DNA of 64,000 nucleotides, taken from the NCBI RefSeq assembly GCF_031882575.1, contig NZ_CP134772.1, positions 949,001 to 1,013,000 of the forward strand. The letters are read 5' to 3'. A program made the position numbers and the translations under genes. Shown here in pieces: positions 36,287-44,397 of this stretch (positions within the stretch are counted from its first letter, which is position 1; every line of letters starts with the position of its first letter). The DNA comes from Pseudomonas sp. VD-NE ins (GTDB lineage: Bacteria; Pseudomonadota; Gammaproteobacteria; Pseudomonadales; Pseudomonadaceae). The notes under the pieces are model-generated. The model searched no databases. It was not told the DNA's origin and was given only the letters and a program-made list of their open reading frames with translations.

Positions 36287-36787
36287 ATGTCCAAAATGGG
36301 CAAACGCTACGACAACGACTTCAAAGATTGGGTCGTTCTGCAAATGATGCCGCCACTCAATCGATCAGTGGCGGAACTTGCCTCTGCACTCAATCTCACG
36401 CCACAGTCACTGCGAAACTGGAGACAAATGGCTAGAGACAAAGGCTTAATTGTTCCGGGAAACGGCAAGACCAGTGACCAATGGTCTAGCGCCGATAAAT
36501 TCAATGCCGTCATGGAAACCGCGCCGTTGAGCGAGGTCGAGATCTCTCAATATTGCCGAATCAAAGGCATTTACCCTGAGCAAATCCAACAGTGGCGAGT
36601 GGCATGCCAAAACGCTAATCCCGTTGTTGATCTCTCCTCTCGAACTTCAAAAACGGCCGAGCAACGGCGCATCAAAATACTTGAGCGCCAACTGATTCAG
36701 TCTGATGCCAGTCGTGCAGAGGCGGTGGCGTTGCTGGAGCTCAGAAAAAAAGCCAATGCGATCTGGGGCAAGGACAAGGAAGACTGA
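36287..36787 (+). CDS. IS3-family transposase OrfA (helix-turn-helix)
   Basis: The 166-residue protein starts MSKMGKRYDNDFKDWVV. It has an N-terminal helix-turn-helix (SVAELASALNLTPQSLRNWRQ), a second one around 80-105, and a C-terminal leucine-rich coil. It binds the IS ends. In the IS3 family OrfA alone often restrains transposition, and the active enzyme is the OrfAB fusion. A heptamer A AAA AAA in the right phase lies at 36745-36751, before the OrfA stop. Confidence 0.88.
   Translation: MSKMGKRYDNDFKDWVVLQMMPPLNRSVAELASALNLTPQSLRNWRQMARDKGLIVPGNGKTSDQWSSADKFNAVMETAPLSEVEISQYCRIKGIYPEQIQQWRVACQNANPVVDLSSRTSKTAEQRRIKILERQLIQSDASRAEAVALLELRKKANAIWGKDKED
36745..36751 (+). other. Programmed -1 frameshift site of the IS
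   Basis: The OrfA codons AGA AAA AAA GCC contain the heptamer A AAA AAA. Slipping back one base gives AAA AAA AGC and continues without a stop into the OrfB frame through 36814 to 37824. This is the standard IS3-family fusion signal. Confidence 0.8.
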
Positions 36788-36813
36788 TCAACGCCTCTGA
36801 TCGTACGCAAGCC

Positions 36814-37824
36814 ATGAAGTTGATTGCCGACGCAGTGCTGAATGGCGCTCGTCGATACCGCGCTTGCAATGAACTGGGTCTGAGCCTGCGCACAGTTCAA
36901 CGCTGGCAACACTCGTCGTGTGACGGACGACAGTTGGCTCAACGTGCAGCTCCGGCTAACAAGCTCAGTGATACGGAGCGTCAAGCGGTGCTGGATGCTG
37001 CCAATCAGGCTGGCTACGCCAGCCTGACCCCACACCAAATCGTGCCTAAGCTGGCCGATGAAGGCATTTATCTGGCTTCGGAGTCGACGTTTTATCGTGT
37101 GTTGAAAGCCGTCAATCAAAACGTCCGTCGCGGCCGGGCCAAAGCCCCAAAACGCAGAGTACTGACGACGCATCGCGCTGATGGCCCCAATCAGGTGTGG
37201 TGCTGGGACATCACCTGGTTGCCGAGCACAGTGAAGGGCCGTTTTTTCTACTGGTACATGGTCAAGGACGTCTACAGCCGCAAACTGGTCGCCAATGAAG
37301 TCCACGAGGTGGAGAGCGCCGAACACGCCTGTGAACTGCTCACAAAGGGATGTTTACGGGAACATACTGCAGGTCGTCCGCTGGTGTTGCACTCAGATAA
37401 TGGACACGTGATGAGAGGTTCTTTGTTGCGTGAAAGCATGGTCGCGCTGGGTGTAGAACCTTCTTTTAGCCGGCCAAGAGTGAGCAATGACAACGCTTAC
37501 GCCGAAGCACTTTTTCGCACTGCAAAGTACTGCCCGCTTTGGCCCGATCAACCATTTGATACGGTCACTGATGCAAGGCTTTGGGTGCAGACGTTCATCG
37601 AGTGGTACAACGAAGATCACCGCCACAGCGCCTTGAAATACGTCACGCCAAACCAACGGCACGAGGGCAAAGCAACCGCCCTATTACAAGCTAGAACAGA
37701 GCTTTATGAGGATGCCAGGGAAGCTAATCCAAGCCGCTGGAGTACTCGAACACGAAACTGGAAACTGGCAGACGCAGTTTATTTAAACCCAGAACGCCCT
37801 GAAATTAAGGGCGTAATGGGCTAG
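36814..37824 (+). CDS. IS3-family transposase OrfB (DDE integrase domain)
   Basis: The 336-residue frame holds the rve integrase domain with the DDE triad: Asp in WCWDITWLP, Asp in LHSDNGHVM, Glu in NDNAYAEALFRTAKY. An N-terminal HTH_21-type segment precedes it (SLTPHQIVPKLADEGIYLASESTFYRVL). The frame is open upstream to the slippery site, so the ATG at 36814 is probably not the main start; the product is the OrfAB fusion. All catalytic residues are present and there is no internal stop. Confidence 0.9.
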   Translation: MKLIADAVLNGARRYRACNELGLSLRTVQRWQHSSCDGRQLAQRAAPANKLSDTERQAVLDAANQAGYASLTPHQIVPKLADEGIYLASESTFYRVLKAVNQNVRRGRAKAPKRRVLTTHRADGPNQVWCWDITWLPSTVKGRFFYWYMVKDVYSRKLVANEVHEVESAEHACELLTKGCLREHTAGRPLVLHSDNGHVMRGSLLRESMVALGVEPSFSRPRVSNDNAYAEALFRTAKYCPLWPDQPFDTVTDARLWVQTFIEWYNEDHRHSALKYVTPNQRHEGKATALLQARTELYEDAREANPSRWSTRTRNWKLADAVYLNPERPEIKGVMG

Positions 37825-37865
37825 CAGTTGTAGGACCAAGGCGACAGGTACCTTGACACGTACCG

Positions 37866-38160
37866 AAGCGCCTAAAAAAAGTAAGCAAAAAAACGCTTGC
37901 TCCTGCGTGCGGCCCGCTCGCTGGGGCTCGGGGTTCCTTCGCTCCGGGATCGATCCGGGCGCAGCGTCTCCGGTTTGCTTCGCTGCACCTACTCCCGCTG
38001 TGTTTGGCTTCGCCAAACGGTCGCTGCGCTCCCACGCCCGGATCAATCCCTCCACTCAGCCTTCCGAAGTCGCCCGTGGATCAAGATCAAGAGCAGGCGA
38101 GCTGACACTCGGCCTATTGAGTGGTGAAGAGCGGGTGTTCGGCGTTATTTTTGTGGTGGA
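37866..38160 (+). repeat. Dispersed intergenic repeat, copy A (right of the IS)
   Basis: About 290 bases nearly identical to 53230-53530, starting gcgcctaaaa and running through agcgtctccggtttgcttcg to gagtggtgaagagcg. Both copies keep an open frame of about 76 codons (MLLR.ARSLGLGVPSLRD), which I read as a by-product of the DNA identity. Confidence 0.85.
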
Positions 38161-38460
38161 TTCGCCCCTCATCGGAACGCCGCCCGCCCAGCCCTCTCCC
38201 GAGGGAGAGGGGGCCGATTTGTGGTCTTTTCAAGATTTTCGTTGAACTCGGTATCCCAAGTCGGCGTATTACTTCCAGTCCACGCGGTCAGTCCCCTCTC
38301 CCTCCGGGAGAGGGCTAGGGTGAGGGGCTTTTGATCTGCTTCAGAATCTGAGTTCAACTCGGTATTGCACCTCGGCGTATCTCTCGCAATCACCTCGGTC
38401 AGTCCCCTCTCCCTACGGGCGGTCCGACGTTTCGGGAGGGCTAGGGTGAGGGGCTTTTGA
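38160..38460. repeat. Hairpin-pair repeat (ccctctccc family) with two 111-bp tandem units, copy 3
   Basis: The unit starting at aactcggtat occurs near 38242 and 38353, a 111-base step. Each ends in ccctctcc...gggagaggg and gaggggctttt. In the second unit the hairpin is expanded by cggtccgacgtttcgg, an insertion in its loop. A third half-hairpin opens the block at 38190. Confidence 0.8.
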
Positions 38461-38599
38461 TCTTCGGCACGGTTTTATCGCGCGCAATGGCTGTAGGACG
38501 ACTCGGTTTTTTGTGGTTTCGATATTCTCGAACGCGACAACCCGCGTGCTGGCCGTTAGTGTTCCAGCTCCACGCAAGTCGCTTTGAGAGGTCAATGGA

Positions 38600-39790
38600 A
38601 TGACGAGTCGCCTGACTCACTTGCTACGACTGAACGGCTATTTCAGCGTAATGGCCTGGGTGCTTGCGGCGCTGTTGTTCATCAATCGCCTGAGCAGCAT
38701 GGTCAAGCTGTTCATGGCGTTGTACCTGCGTCAGGAACTAGGGCTGGCGATCGAGACGGTTGGCTGGTTGCTCTCGGCGTATGGCGCGGGGTTGCTGGTC
38801 GGTTCGATGCTCGGTGGCTGGCTCAGTGATCATGTGCGCACGGCGCGGCTGACGGCGGCGTTGTTCTTTATTTCGGTGTGGGTGCTGATACTGCTGGGGC
38901 TGGTGACGCAGGTGCCGTTGCTCGCTGCATTGCTGTTGCTCAGCGGAACCATCGATGGCGCTATTCGCACGCTGCATCAGCGGTTGATCATGGAGTATTG
39001 CGAGGTGACGCAGCGCTCGCGTGCGCAGGCGTTGAGTCGGGTTGCGCGCAACCTTGGGATGGCCGCCGCCGGTGTGGCGGGCGGGGTGTTGGCGCAGACC
39101 GATTTTCGCTGGGTATTTTTCGGCAGTGCGGCGATGACGTTGCTGGCGTTACTGTGGTTTGTCCGCACTACGTGGCGTCGACCGGTGCTGATCAATGACG
39201 AAAAGTCCACGGATGATGCAGGTTCCAGGGTGCCGTATCGCGATAAACCCTTCCTGTGGTTGCTCGCGGCGACGGCCGTGCTCGGCATCGCGTTCGATAC
39301 GGTCTACAGCACGCTGGGCAACTATCTGCGTGATTATTACCAGTTGAGCACGGAAGCGATCGGCTGGCAGTTCGGGCTCAATGCGTTGCTGGTGATCGCC
39401 CTGCAGATTCCGCTGTCGCACTGGGGCGAGCGTTGGGGCACGCGGCGGCAAATGCTGGCCGGCAGTTTACTGCTGGCGTGCGGGCTGGGCATGTTGCCAT
39501 TCGGTTCCGGGCTGGCGTTTGTCTGCCTGTCGACGCTGATCTGGACCTTGGGTGAGGCGTTGTTCATGCCGCCACTGAATGTGCTGGCGATGCAATTTGC
39601 CCAGAGTGGCAAAAGCGGTCAGTACTTTGGCCTGTTCTTTATGAGCTGGAGCGCCAGTGCGTTGTTGTCGCCGGTGCTCAGCGGTCAGTTGTATGGCAAC
39701 TTCGGTGGCCACAGCGTGTGGTTGGCCAGCACCGTGCTGGTGCTGATGTCGATTCCCTTGACGTGGCAAGCGACCCGCCCGCTTAGCTGA
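38600..39790 (+). CDS. MFS transporter
   Basis: The 396-residue protein has about 12 hydrophobic helices. The conserved loop between helices 2 and 3 reads GSMLGGWLSDHVRTARL, a major-facilitator motif A variant with Gly-x-x-x-Asp and Arg. The central loop (about 195-212) is short and charged. The start at 38600 is preceded by GAGAGGTCA. It is closest in style to drug/H+ antiporter-type MFS proteins such as MdtH, but the substrate cannot be inferred. It stands alone between repeat DNA and a small secreted protein. Confidence 0.88.
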   Translation: MTSRLTHLLRLNGYFSVMAWVLAALLFINRLSSMVKLFMALYLRQELGLAIETVGWLLSAYGAGLLVGSMLGGWLSDHVRTARLTAALFFISVWVLILLGLVTQVPLLAALLLLSGTIDGAIRTLHQRLIMEYCEVTQRSRAQALSRVARNLGMAAAGVAGGVLAQTDFRWVFFGSAAMTLLALLWFVRTTWRRPVLINDEKSTDDAGSRVPYRDKPFLWLLAATAVLGIAFDTVYSTLGNYLRDYYQLSTEAIGWQFGLNALLVIALQIPLSHWGERWGTRRQMLAGSLLLACGLGMLPFGSGLAFVCLSTLIWTLGEALFMPPLNVLAMQFAQSGKSGQYFGLFFMSWSASALLSPVLSGQLYGNFGGHSVWLASTVLVLMSIPLTWQATRPLS

Positions 39791-39946
39791 TCCAGCGATA
39801 GAAATTATTCGAAACCCGTCTGTCGGCGAAGGGCATTTCTGCCTGCCCGTTGGCGTCCTATCTGGTGAACCCGATGGATCGGAACTAGATTTCACACAGC
39901 GCCAGTCAGGCACGAATGTCTCACCTGAAAATGGATGGAGTCGGCT

Positions 39947-40210
39947 ATGAAAAGCAGGTTGCTACGGGTTTTATTGCTATTGAAAGTGATGGTCATGCTG
40001 TCCCTTGGCACCGCGACGGCCTGGGCCGAGTGCGAGGATCACGATTCTCAGGCGTTCAACGGGCAGGTGGGGCATGGCGGTTTGATGCTCGCCAAGTCCG
40101 AGTCCGAGCCGGGCGATCAGGGGCAGGGTGGCAGCGCCGATGATGACGACTCGACCACCGATGAGCCGGACACTGATGATCCGGACGACGAAGGCGATAG
40201 CCAGACGTAA
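39947..40210 (+). CDS. Small secreted protein with Asp-rich tail
   Basis: The 87-residue protein has a signal peptide (MKSRLLRVLLLLKVMVML ... ATAWA, about 27 residues), giving a mature protein of about 60 residues. The last 30 residues are almost all Asp, Glu, Ser, Thr and Gly, such as DDDDSTTDEPDTDDPDDEG. The tail is likely disordered and could bind calcium or other cations. One Cys follows the cleavage site (WAECED); this is not a lipobox. The start follows GGAG, and four more upstream codons are open. A strong terminator follows. No family recognised. Confidence 0.75.
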   Translation: MKSRLLRVLLLLKVMVMLSLGTATAWAECEDHDSQAFNGQVGHGGLMLAKSESEPGDQGQGGSADDDDSTTDEPDTDDPDDEGDSQT

Positions 40211-40225
40211 ATCGCAGGCAAAAGA

Positions 40226-40272
40226 AAACCCCTTCTGCCTCGACTGATGCGCAATCGAGGTGGAAGGGGTTT
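40226..40272. terminator. Intrinsic terminator after the Asp-rich protein gene
   Basis: An 18-base arm AAACCCCTTCTGCCTCGA pairs with TCGAGGTGGAAGGGGTTT apart from a central TG mismatch. T and A runs flank it, so it can serve both directions. Confidence 0.85.
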
Positions 40273-40305
40273 GCTCAACACTTTATCCCTGAATAAACAC
40301 GATCC

Positions 40306-40395
40306 CTGTAGGAGCTGCGGCACGCTGCGATCTTTTGATTTTGATTCTGACAATCAAAAGATCGCAGCCTCGTTTCACTCGACAGCTCCTACAGG
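40306..40395. repeat. Palindromic repeat (ctgtaggagctgc family)
   Basis: Outer arms ctgtaggagctg/cagctcctacag enclose inner arms atcaaaatcaaaagatcgcagc-like. Relatives are at 9507 and 63363. It lies between two converging genes, just after the dppF stop. Confidence 0.75.
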
Positions 40396-40419
40396 TTTTG
40401 TATCGCTCTCCAGATTTGC

Positions 40420-41400
40420 TTATGCCGCGCCATCAAGGAACTGCTCGGCGTAGTGGCAAGCCACCTGCCGGCTGTCGAGCTGGCGCAACACCGGCTCTTC
40501 GCTGCTGCACCGCTCGGTCGCATACGGGCAGCGCTTGTGGAAAGCGCAGCCCGGTGGCGGGTTCAGCGGGTTGGGCAGTTCGCCGACGATCTTGATTTTC
40601 GGCTTGTTCGGGTCCGGGTGAATGGTCGGGGTCGCCGACAGCAGCGCCTGGGTGTACGGGTGCAGCGGACGCTCGTAGATGTCGTTCTTCGGGCCCAGTT
40701 CCACCGGGCGACCGAGGTACATCACCATCACGTCATCGGCCACGTGTTGCACCACCGCAAGGTTGTGCGAGATGAACACGTAAGCGGTGTTGAACTCCTG
40801 CTGCAGATCCATGAACAGGTTGAGTACCTGCGCCTGAATCGACACGTCCAGTGCCGAGGTCGGTTCATCCGCCACCAGCACTTTCGGTTGCAGCATCATG
40901 GCGCGAGCCAGGGCGATACGCTGACGCTGACCGCCGGAGAACATGTGCGGGTAACGCTGATAATGCTCAGGACGCAAGCCGACCTGCTTCATCATCGCCT
41001 GGACTTTCTCGCGACGTTCGGCAGCGCTCAGGTTGGTGTTGATCAGCAGCGGCTCGCCGAGCTGGTCACCGACTTTCTGCCGTGGATTCAACGACGCGTA
41101 CGGGCTCTGAAAGACCATCTGCACGTCTTTGCGCAGTTGCTTGCGTTGCGCCTTGTCGGCGCCGGCGACTTCCTGGCCGGCAATTTTCAGCGAGCCGGAC
41201 GACGGGTCTTCAATCAGCGTCAATGCGCGAGCGAGGGTGGATTTGCCGCAGCCCGACTCGCCTACTACGGCGAGGGTCTTGCCGGCTTCCAGTTCGAACG
41301 ACACACCGTTGAGTGCGCGTACAGTCGCGTGGCCCTTGAACAGGCCACGGGACACTTCGTAGTGACGGGTCAGGTCGCGGGCGGTAAGTACGACGGCCAT
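40420..41400 (-). CDS. dppF: Dipeptide ABC transporter ATPase DppF
   Basis: The 326-residue ATPase has Walker A GESGCGKSTLAR, signature SGGQRQRIALARAM, Walker B VLVADEPTSALDV, and the oligopeptide-transport C-terminal zone with PPPGCAFHKRCPYATERC, whose cysteines bind a metal cluster in this family. It partners DppD. Its start overlaps the dppD stop by one base (TAATG). It ends the dpp operon and is followed by a palindromic repeat. Confidence 0.95.
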   Translation of the reverse strand: MAVVLTARDLTRHYEVSRGLFKGHATVRALNGVSFELEAGKTLAVVGESGCGKSTLARALTLIEDPSSGSLKIAGQEVAGADKAQRKQLRKDVQMVFQSPYASLNPRQKVGDQLGEPLLINTNLSAAERREKVQAMMKQVGLRPEHYQRYPHMFSGGQRQRIALARAMMLQPKVLVADEPTSALDVSIQAQVLNLFMDLQQEFNTAYVFISHNLAVVQHVADDVMVMYLGRPVELGPKNDIYERPLHPYTQALLSATPTIHPDPNKPKIKIVGELPNPLNPPPGCAFHKRCPYATERCSSEEPVLRQLDSRQVACHYAEQFLDGAA

Positions 41401-42368
41401 TACGCCACCTCCTGGTTCAGCGGGAAGAAGCAGCGGGCGAGGCTGTGGGCTTTTGGATCAAGGCCTGGACGCTGCGCGCGGCAGCTGTCCTGCACGTACG
41501 GGCAGCGCGGCGACAGCAGGCAACCCTGCGGACGGTCGTAGCGGCCCGGGACGATGCCCGGCAGGGTCGACAGACGTGCGGCGCCGAGGCTGTGCTCGGG
41601 AATCGCCTTGAGCAGTGCTTCGCTGTACGGGTGCGCCGGGATGTCGAACAGTTGCGGCACCTGACCGACTTCAACGGCTTGCCCTGCGTACATCACACAG
41701 ACGCGCTGGGCAGTTTCAGCCACGACCGCGAGGTCGTGAGTGATCAGCACCAGGCCCATGTTCTGTTCTTTCTGCAACGCCAGCAGCAGATCCATGATCT
41801 GTGCCTGAATCGTCACGTCCAGTGCAGTGGTCGGTTCGTCGGCGATCAGCAGTTTCGGCTCGCCGGCAATCGCCATGGCGATCGCAACACGCTGGCTCAT
41901 ACCGCCGGAGAGTTGGTGCGGGTAGGCGTCCATACGGCTCGCGGCGCCCGGGATTTCTACTTTTTCCAGCAGTTCGATCGCACGTTTGCGCGCTTGCTTG
42001 CCGGACATTTTCAGGTGCAGACGCAGCACTTCTTCGATCTGGAAACCGACGGTGTAGCTCGGGTTCAGTGCGGTCATCGGGTCCTGAAAGACCATCGACA
42101 GGTCTTTGCCGACGATCTGCCGACGCTGACGGTTGCTCAGCTTGAGCATGTCTTTGCCGTCAAAGCTGAGCGAGTCGGCGGTGACGATGCCGGGGTGCTC
42201 GATCAGGCCCATCAGCGCCATCATGGTCACGGATTTGCCCGAACCCGACTCGCCAACGATGGCCAGTACTTCGCCTTTGTCGACTTTCAGGTCGAGGCCG
42301 TCGACCACCGGGGTCGCGGTCTTGTCGCCGAAGCGAACGTTGAGATTCTTGATTTCTAGCAGTGACAT
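41400..42368 (-). CDS. dppD: Dipeptide ABC transporter ATPase DppD
   Basis: The 322-residue ATPase starts [16 protein letters not shown]. Motifs are [43 protein letters not shown], and the C-terminal [16 protein letters not shown] metal-binding segment. The start at 42368 follows GGAG and removes 15 non-family residues. It forms the ATPase heterodimer with DppF. Confidence 0.95.
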   Translation of the reverse strand: MSLLEIKNLNVRFGDKTATPVVDGLDLKVDKGEVLAIVGESGSGKSVTMMALMGLIEHPGIVTADSLSFDGKDMLKLSNRQRRQIVGKDLSMVFQDPMTALNPSYTVGFQIEEVLRLHLKMSGKQARKRAIELLEKVEIPGAASRMDAYPHQLSGGMSQRVAIAMAIAGEPKLLIADEPTTALDVTIQAQIMDLLLALQKEQNMGLVLITHDLAVVAETAQRVCVMYAGQAVEVGQVPQLFDIPAHPYSEALLKAIPEHSLGAARLSTLPGIVPGRYDRPQGCLLSPRCPYVQDSCRAQRPGLDPKAHSLARCFFPLNQEVA

Positions 42369-42378
42369 GGGAATCTCC

Positions 42379-43302
42379 TCAGGCGGCGTTCTTGAGTTTC
42401 GGGTCCAGCGCATCGCGCAGACCGTCGCCCATCAAGTTGATTGCCAGCACGCTGAGCAAAATGGTCAAACCAGGCAGGCTCACTACCCACCAGGCGCGTT
42501 CGATGTAGTCGCGGGCCGAGGCCAGCATGGTGCCCCACTCAGGGGTTGGCGGTTGTACGCCAAGGCCGAGGAAGCCCAGTGCGGCGGCATCGAGAATTGC
42601 CGAGGAGAAGCTCAGAGTCGCCTGAACGATCAGCGGCGCCATGCAGTTCGGCAGCACGGTGATGAACATCAGACGTGGCAGACCGGCACCGGCCAGGCGC
42701 GCGGCGGTCACGTAGTCGCGGTTCAGTTCGCCCATCACTGCAGCGCGGGTCAGACGCACGTAGGACGGCAGCGAGACCACAGCAATGGCGATCACGGTGT
42801 TGATCAGGCCAGGGCCGAGGATGGCGACAATCGCCACTGCCAGCAGCAGCGACGGCAGGGCCAGCATGATGTCCATCAGACGCATTATGGTCGGGCCGAT
42901 CATCTTCGGAAAGAAACCGGCGAACAGACCGAGCAGGATCCCCGGAATCAGCGACATGACGACCGACGACAAACCGATCAGCAGCGACAGGCGCGAACCC
43001 TGGATCAGACGCGACAGCAGGTCGCGACCGAGTTCATCGGTGCCGAGCAGGAACTGCATCTGCCCGCCTTCCAGCCACGCCGGTGGCGTCAGCAGGAAGT
43101 CGCGGTATTGCTCGCTCGGGTTATGCGGCGCGACCCACGGCGCGAACAGCGCGCAGAAAATCACCAGCAACATGAAGAGCAGGCCGGCAACCGCGCCTTT
43201 GTTCTTGGAGAAGGCTTGCCAGAATTCTTTGTACGGTGACGGGTACAGCAGGCTTTGATCCGCGTTGGCGGCGGTGGCTACTGAGGATGTTGGAGTGCTC
43301 AT
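42379..43302 (-). CDS. dppC: Dipeptide ABC transporter permease DppC
   Basis: The 307-residue permease starts [13 protein letters not shown]. An N-terminal OppC-type helix ([21 protein letters not shown]) is followed by five more helices, and the EAA loop contains [22 protein letters not shown]. The start at 43302 was chosen because the 52 upstream codons look unselected. The gap to dppB is 11 bases and to dppD 10 bases. Confidence 0.95.
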   Translation of the reverse strand: MSTPTSSVATAANADQSLLYPSPYKEFWQAFSKNKGAVAGLLFMLLVIFCALFAPWVAPHNPSEQYRDFLLTPPAWLEGGQMQFLLGTDELGRDLLSRLIQGSRLSLLIGLSSVVMSLIPGILLGLFAGFFPKMIGPTIMRLMDIMLALPSLLLAVAIVAILGPGLINTVIAIAVVSLPSYVRLTRAAVMGELNRDYVTAARLAGAGLPRLMFITVLPNCMAPLIVQATLSFSSAILDAAALGFLGLGVQPPTPEWGTMLASARDYIERAWWVVSLPGLTILLSVLAINLMGDGLRDALDPKLKNAA

Positions 43303-43313
43303 GGTTATTGACC

Positions 43314-44324
43314 TCAGCGCTGATGACGGATGCGTGGGTTGGCAAAGCCGTAGAGGATGTCCACTACGAAGTTGACCAGAATCACCAGGCAGGCGATTAA
43401 CAGGATGCCGTTTTGCACAACCGGATAGTCCCGGGCGCCGATGGCTTCGATCAGCCATTTACCGATGCCGGGCCAGGAGAAGATGGTTTCGGTCAGGACT
43501 GCACCGGCCAGCAGGGTGCCGACTTGCAGGCCGACCACGGTGAGTACCGGAATCAGCGCGTTACGCAGACCGTGCACGAACACCACGCGCGACGGCGACA
43601 GGCCTTTGGCCTTGGCGGTGCGGATGTAGTCTTCACGCAGCACTTCGAGCATCGACGAGCGGGTCATCCGCGCGATCACCGCCAGCGGAATGGTGCCGAG
43701 CACGATGGCCGGCAGGATCAGGTGATGCAGTGCATCGAAGAACGCCCCGACGTCATCGGCCAGCAGCGTGTCGATCAGCATGAAACCGGTGCGCGGCTCG
43801 ATGTCGTAGAGCAGGTCGATCCGTCCGGAAACCGGGGTCCAGCCCAGGCTCACCGAGAAGAACATGATCAGGATCAGGCCCCACCAGAAGATCGGCATCG
43901 AATACCCCGCGAGGGAAATGCCCATCACCCCGTGGTCGAACAGGGATCCTCGCTTGAGTGCCGCGATCACCCCGGCCAGAAGGCCCAGGATGCCGGCGAA
44001 CAGCAGGGCGGCCATGGACAGTTCCAGGGTCGCCGGGAAGAGGGAGGTGAACTCGGTCCATACGCTCTCACGCGTACGCAGGGATTCGCCGAGATCGCCG
44101 TGGGCCAGTTTGCCGATGTAGTCCAGATACTGGGCATACAGTGGCTTGTTCAGACCTAGGCGTTCCATTGCCTGAGCGTGCATTTCGGGGTCGACCCGAC
44201 GTTCGCCCATCATCACTTCCACGGGGTCGCCCGGAATCATGCGAATCAACGCGAAAGTCAGCAAGGTGATGCCGAAAAACGTGGGGATCAACAACCCCAG
44301 TCGGCGGGCAATAAAACTAAACAT
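43314..44324 (-). CDS. dppB: Dipeptide ABC transporter permease DppB
   Basis: The 336-residue permease begins MFSFIARRLGLLIPTFFGIT, the classic DppB/OppB start, and has RMIPGDPVEVMMGERR and the coupling loop YIRTAKAKGLSPSRVVFVHGLRN. A two-part hairpin without a T run separates it from the binding-protein gene upstream, a common device for making more binding protein than permease. Confidence 0.95.
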   Translation of the reverse strand: MFSFIARRLGLLIPTFFGITLLTFALIRMIPGDPVEVMMGERRVDPEMHAQAMERLGLNKPLYAQYLDYIGKLAHGDLGESLRTRESVWTEFTSLFPATLELSMAALLFAGILGLLAGVIAALKRGSLFDHGVMGISLAGYSMPIFWWGLILIMFFSVSLGWTPVSGRIDLLYDIEPRTGFMLIDTLLADDVGAFFDALHHLILPAIVLGTIPLAVIARMTRSSMLEVLREDYIRTAKAKGLSPSRVVFVHGLRNALIPVLTVVGLQVGTLLAGAVLTETIFSWPGIGKWLIEAIGARDYPVVQNGILLIACLVILVNFVVDILYGFANPRIRHQR

Positions 44325-44357
44325 CTTGTGTGGTACCTCATCAGCCGGTTAGGCGTG

Positions 44358-44387
44358 CCCGGTGTCCCTGGGTTCAGGAACACCGGG
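44358..44387 (-). promoter_or_regulatory. Intercistronic hairpin between dppA4 and dppB
   Basis: The outer stem CCCGGTGT/ACACCGGG and inner stem CCTG/CAGG form a stable hairpin right after the binding-protein stop, with no T run. It probably protects the upstream mRNA from 3' decay or acts as a weak terminator. Confidence 0.6.
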
Positions 44388-44397
44388 AGTTTCTTAT

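Larger units (their letters stand above)
36216..37865 (+). mobile_element. IS3-family insertion sequence
   Basis: The 1650-bp element has imperfect terminal inverted repeats of about 27 bases; both ends share CGTGTCA and TACCTGTCGCC. It is flanked by a 4-bp direct repeat AAGC (36212-36215 and 37866-37869). Two transposase frames overlap through a -1 slippery site. The insertion splits a dispersed repeat whose uninterrupted copy at 53161 shows the empty site. An end starting at TGTCA (36223) is possible instead, but the AAGC duplication favours the stated limits. All parts look intact, so it may be active. Confidence 0.88.

Noticed and set aside
36287..37824. Transposase considered a frameshifted pseudogene
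   Set aside because: The shift coincides with a phase-correct A AAA AAA slippery heptamer, normal for IS3-family elements.
37897..38127. 76-codon frame in the dispersed repeat, repeated as 77 codons at 53255-53488
   Set aside because: Conserved only because the DNA copies are nearly identical; Arg/Ser-rich text, no ribosome site and no family.
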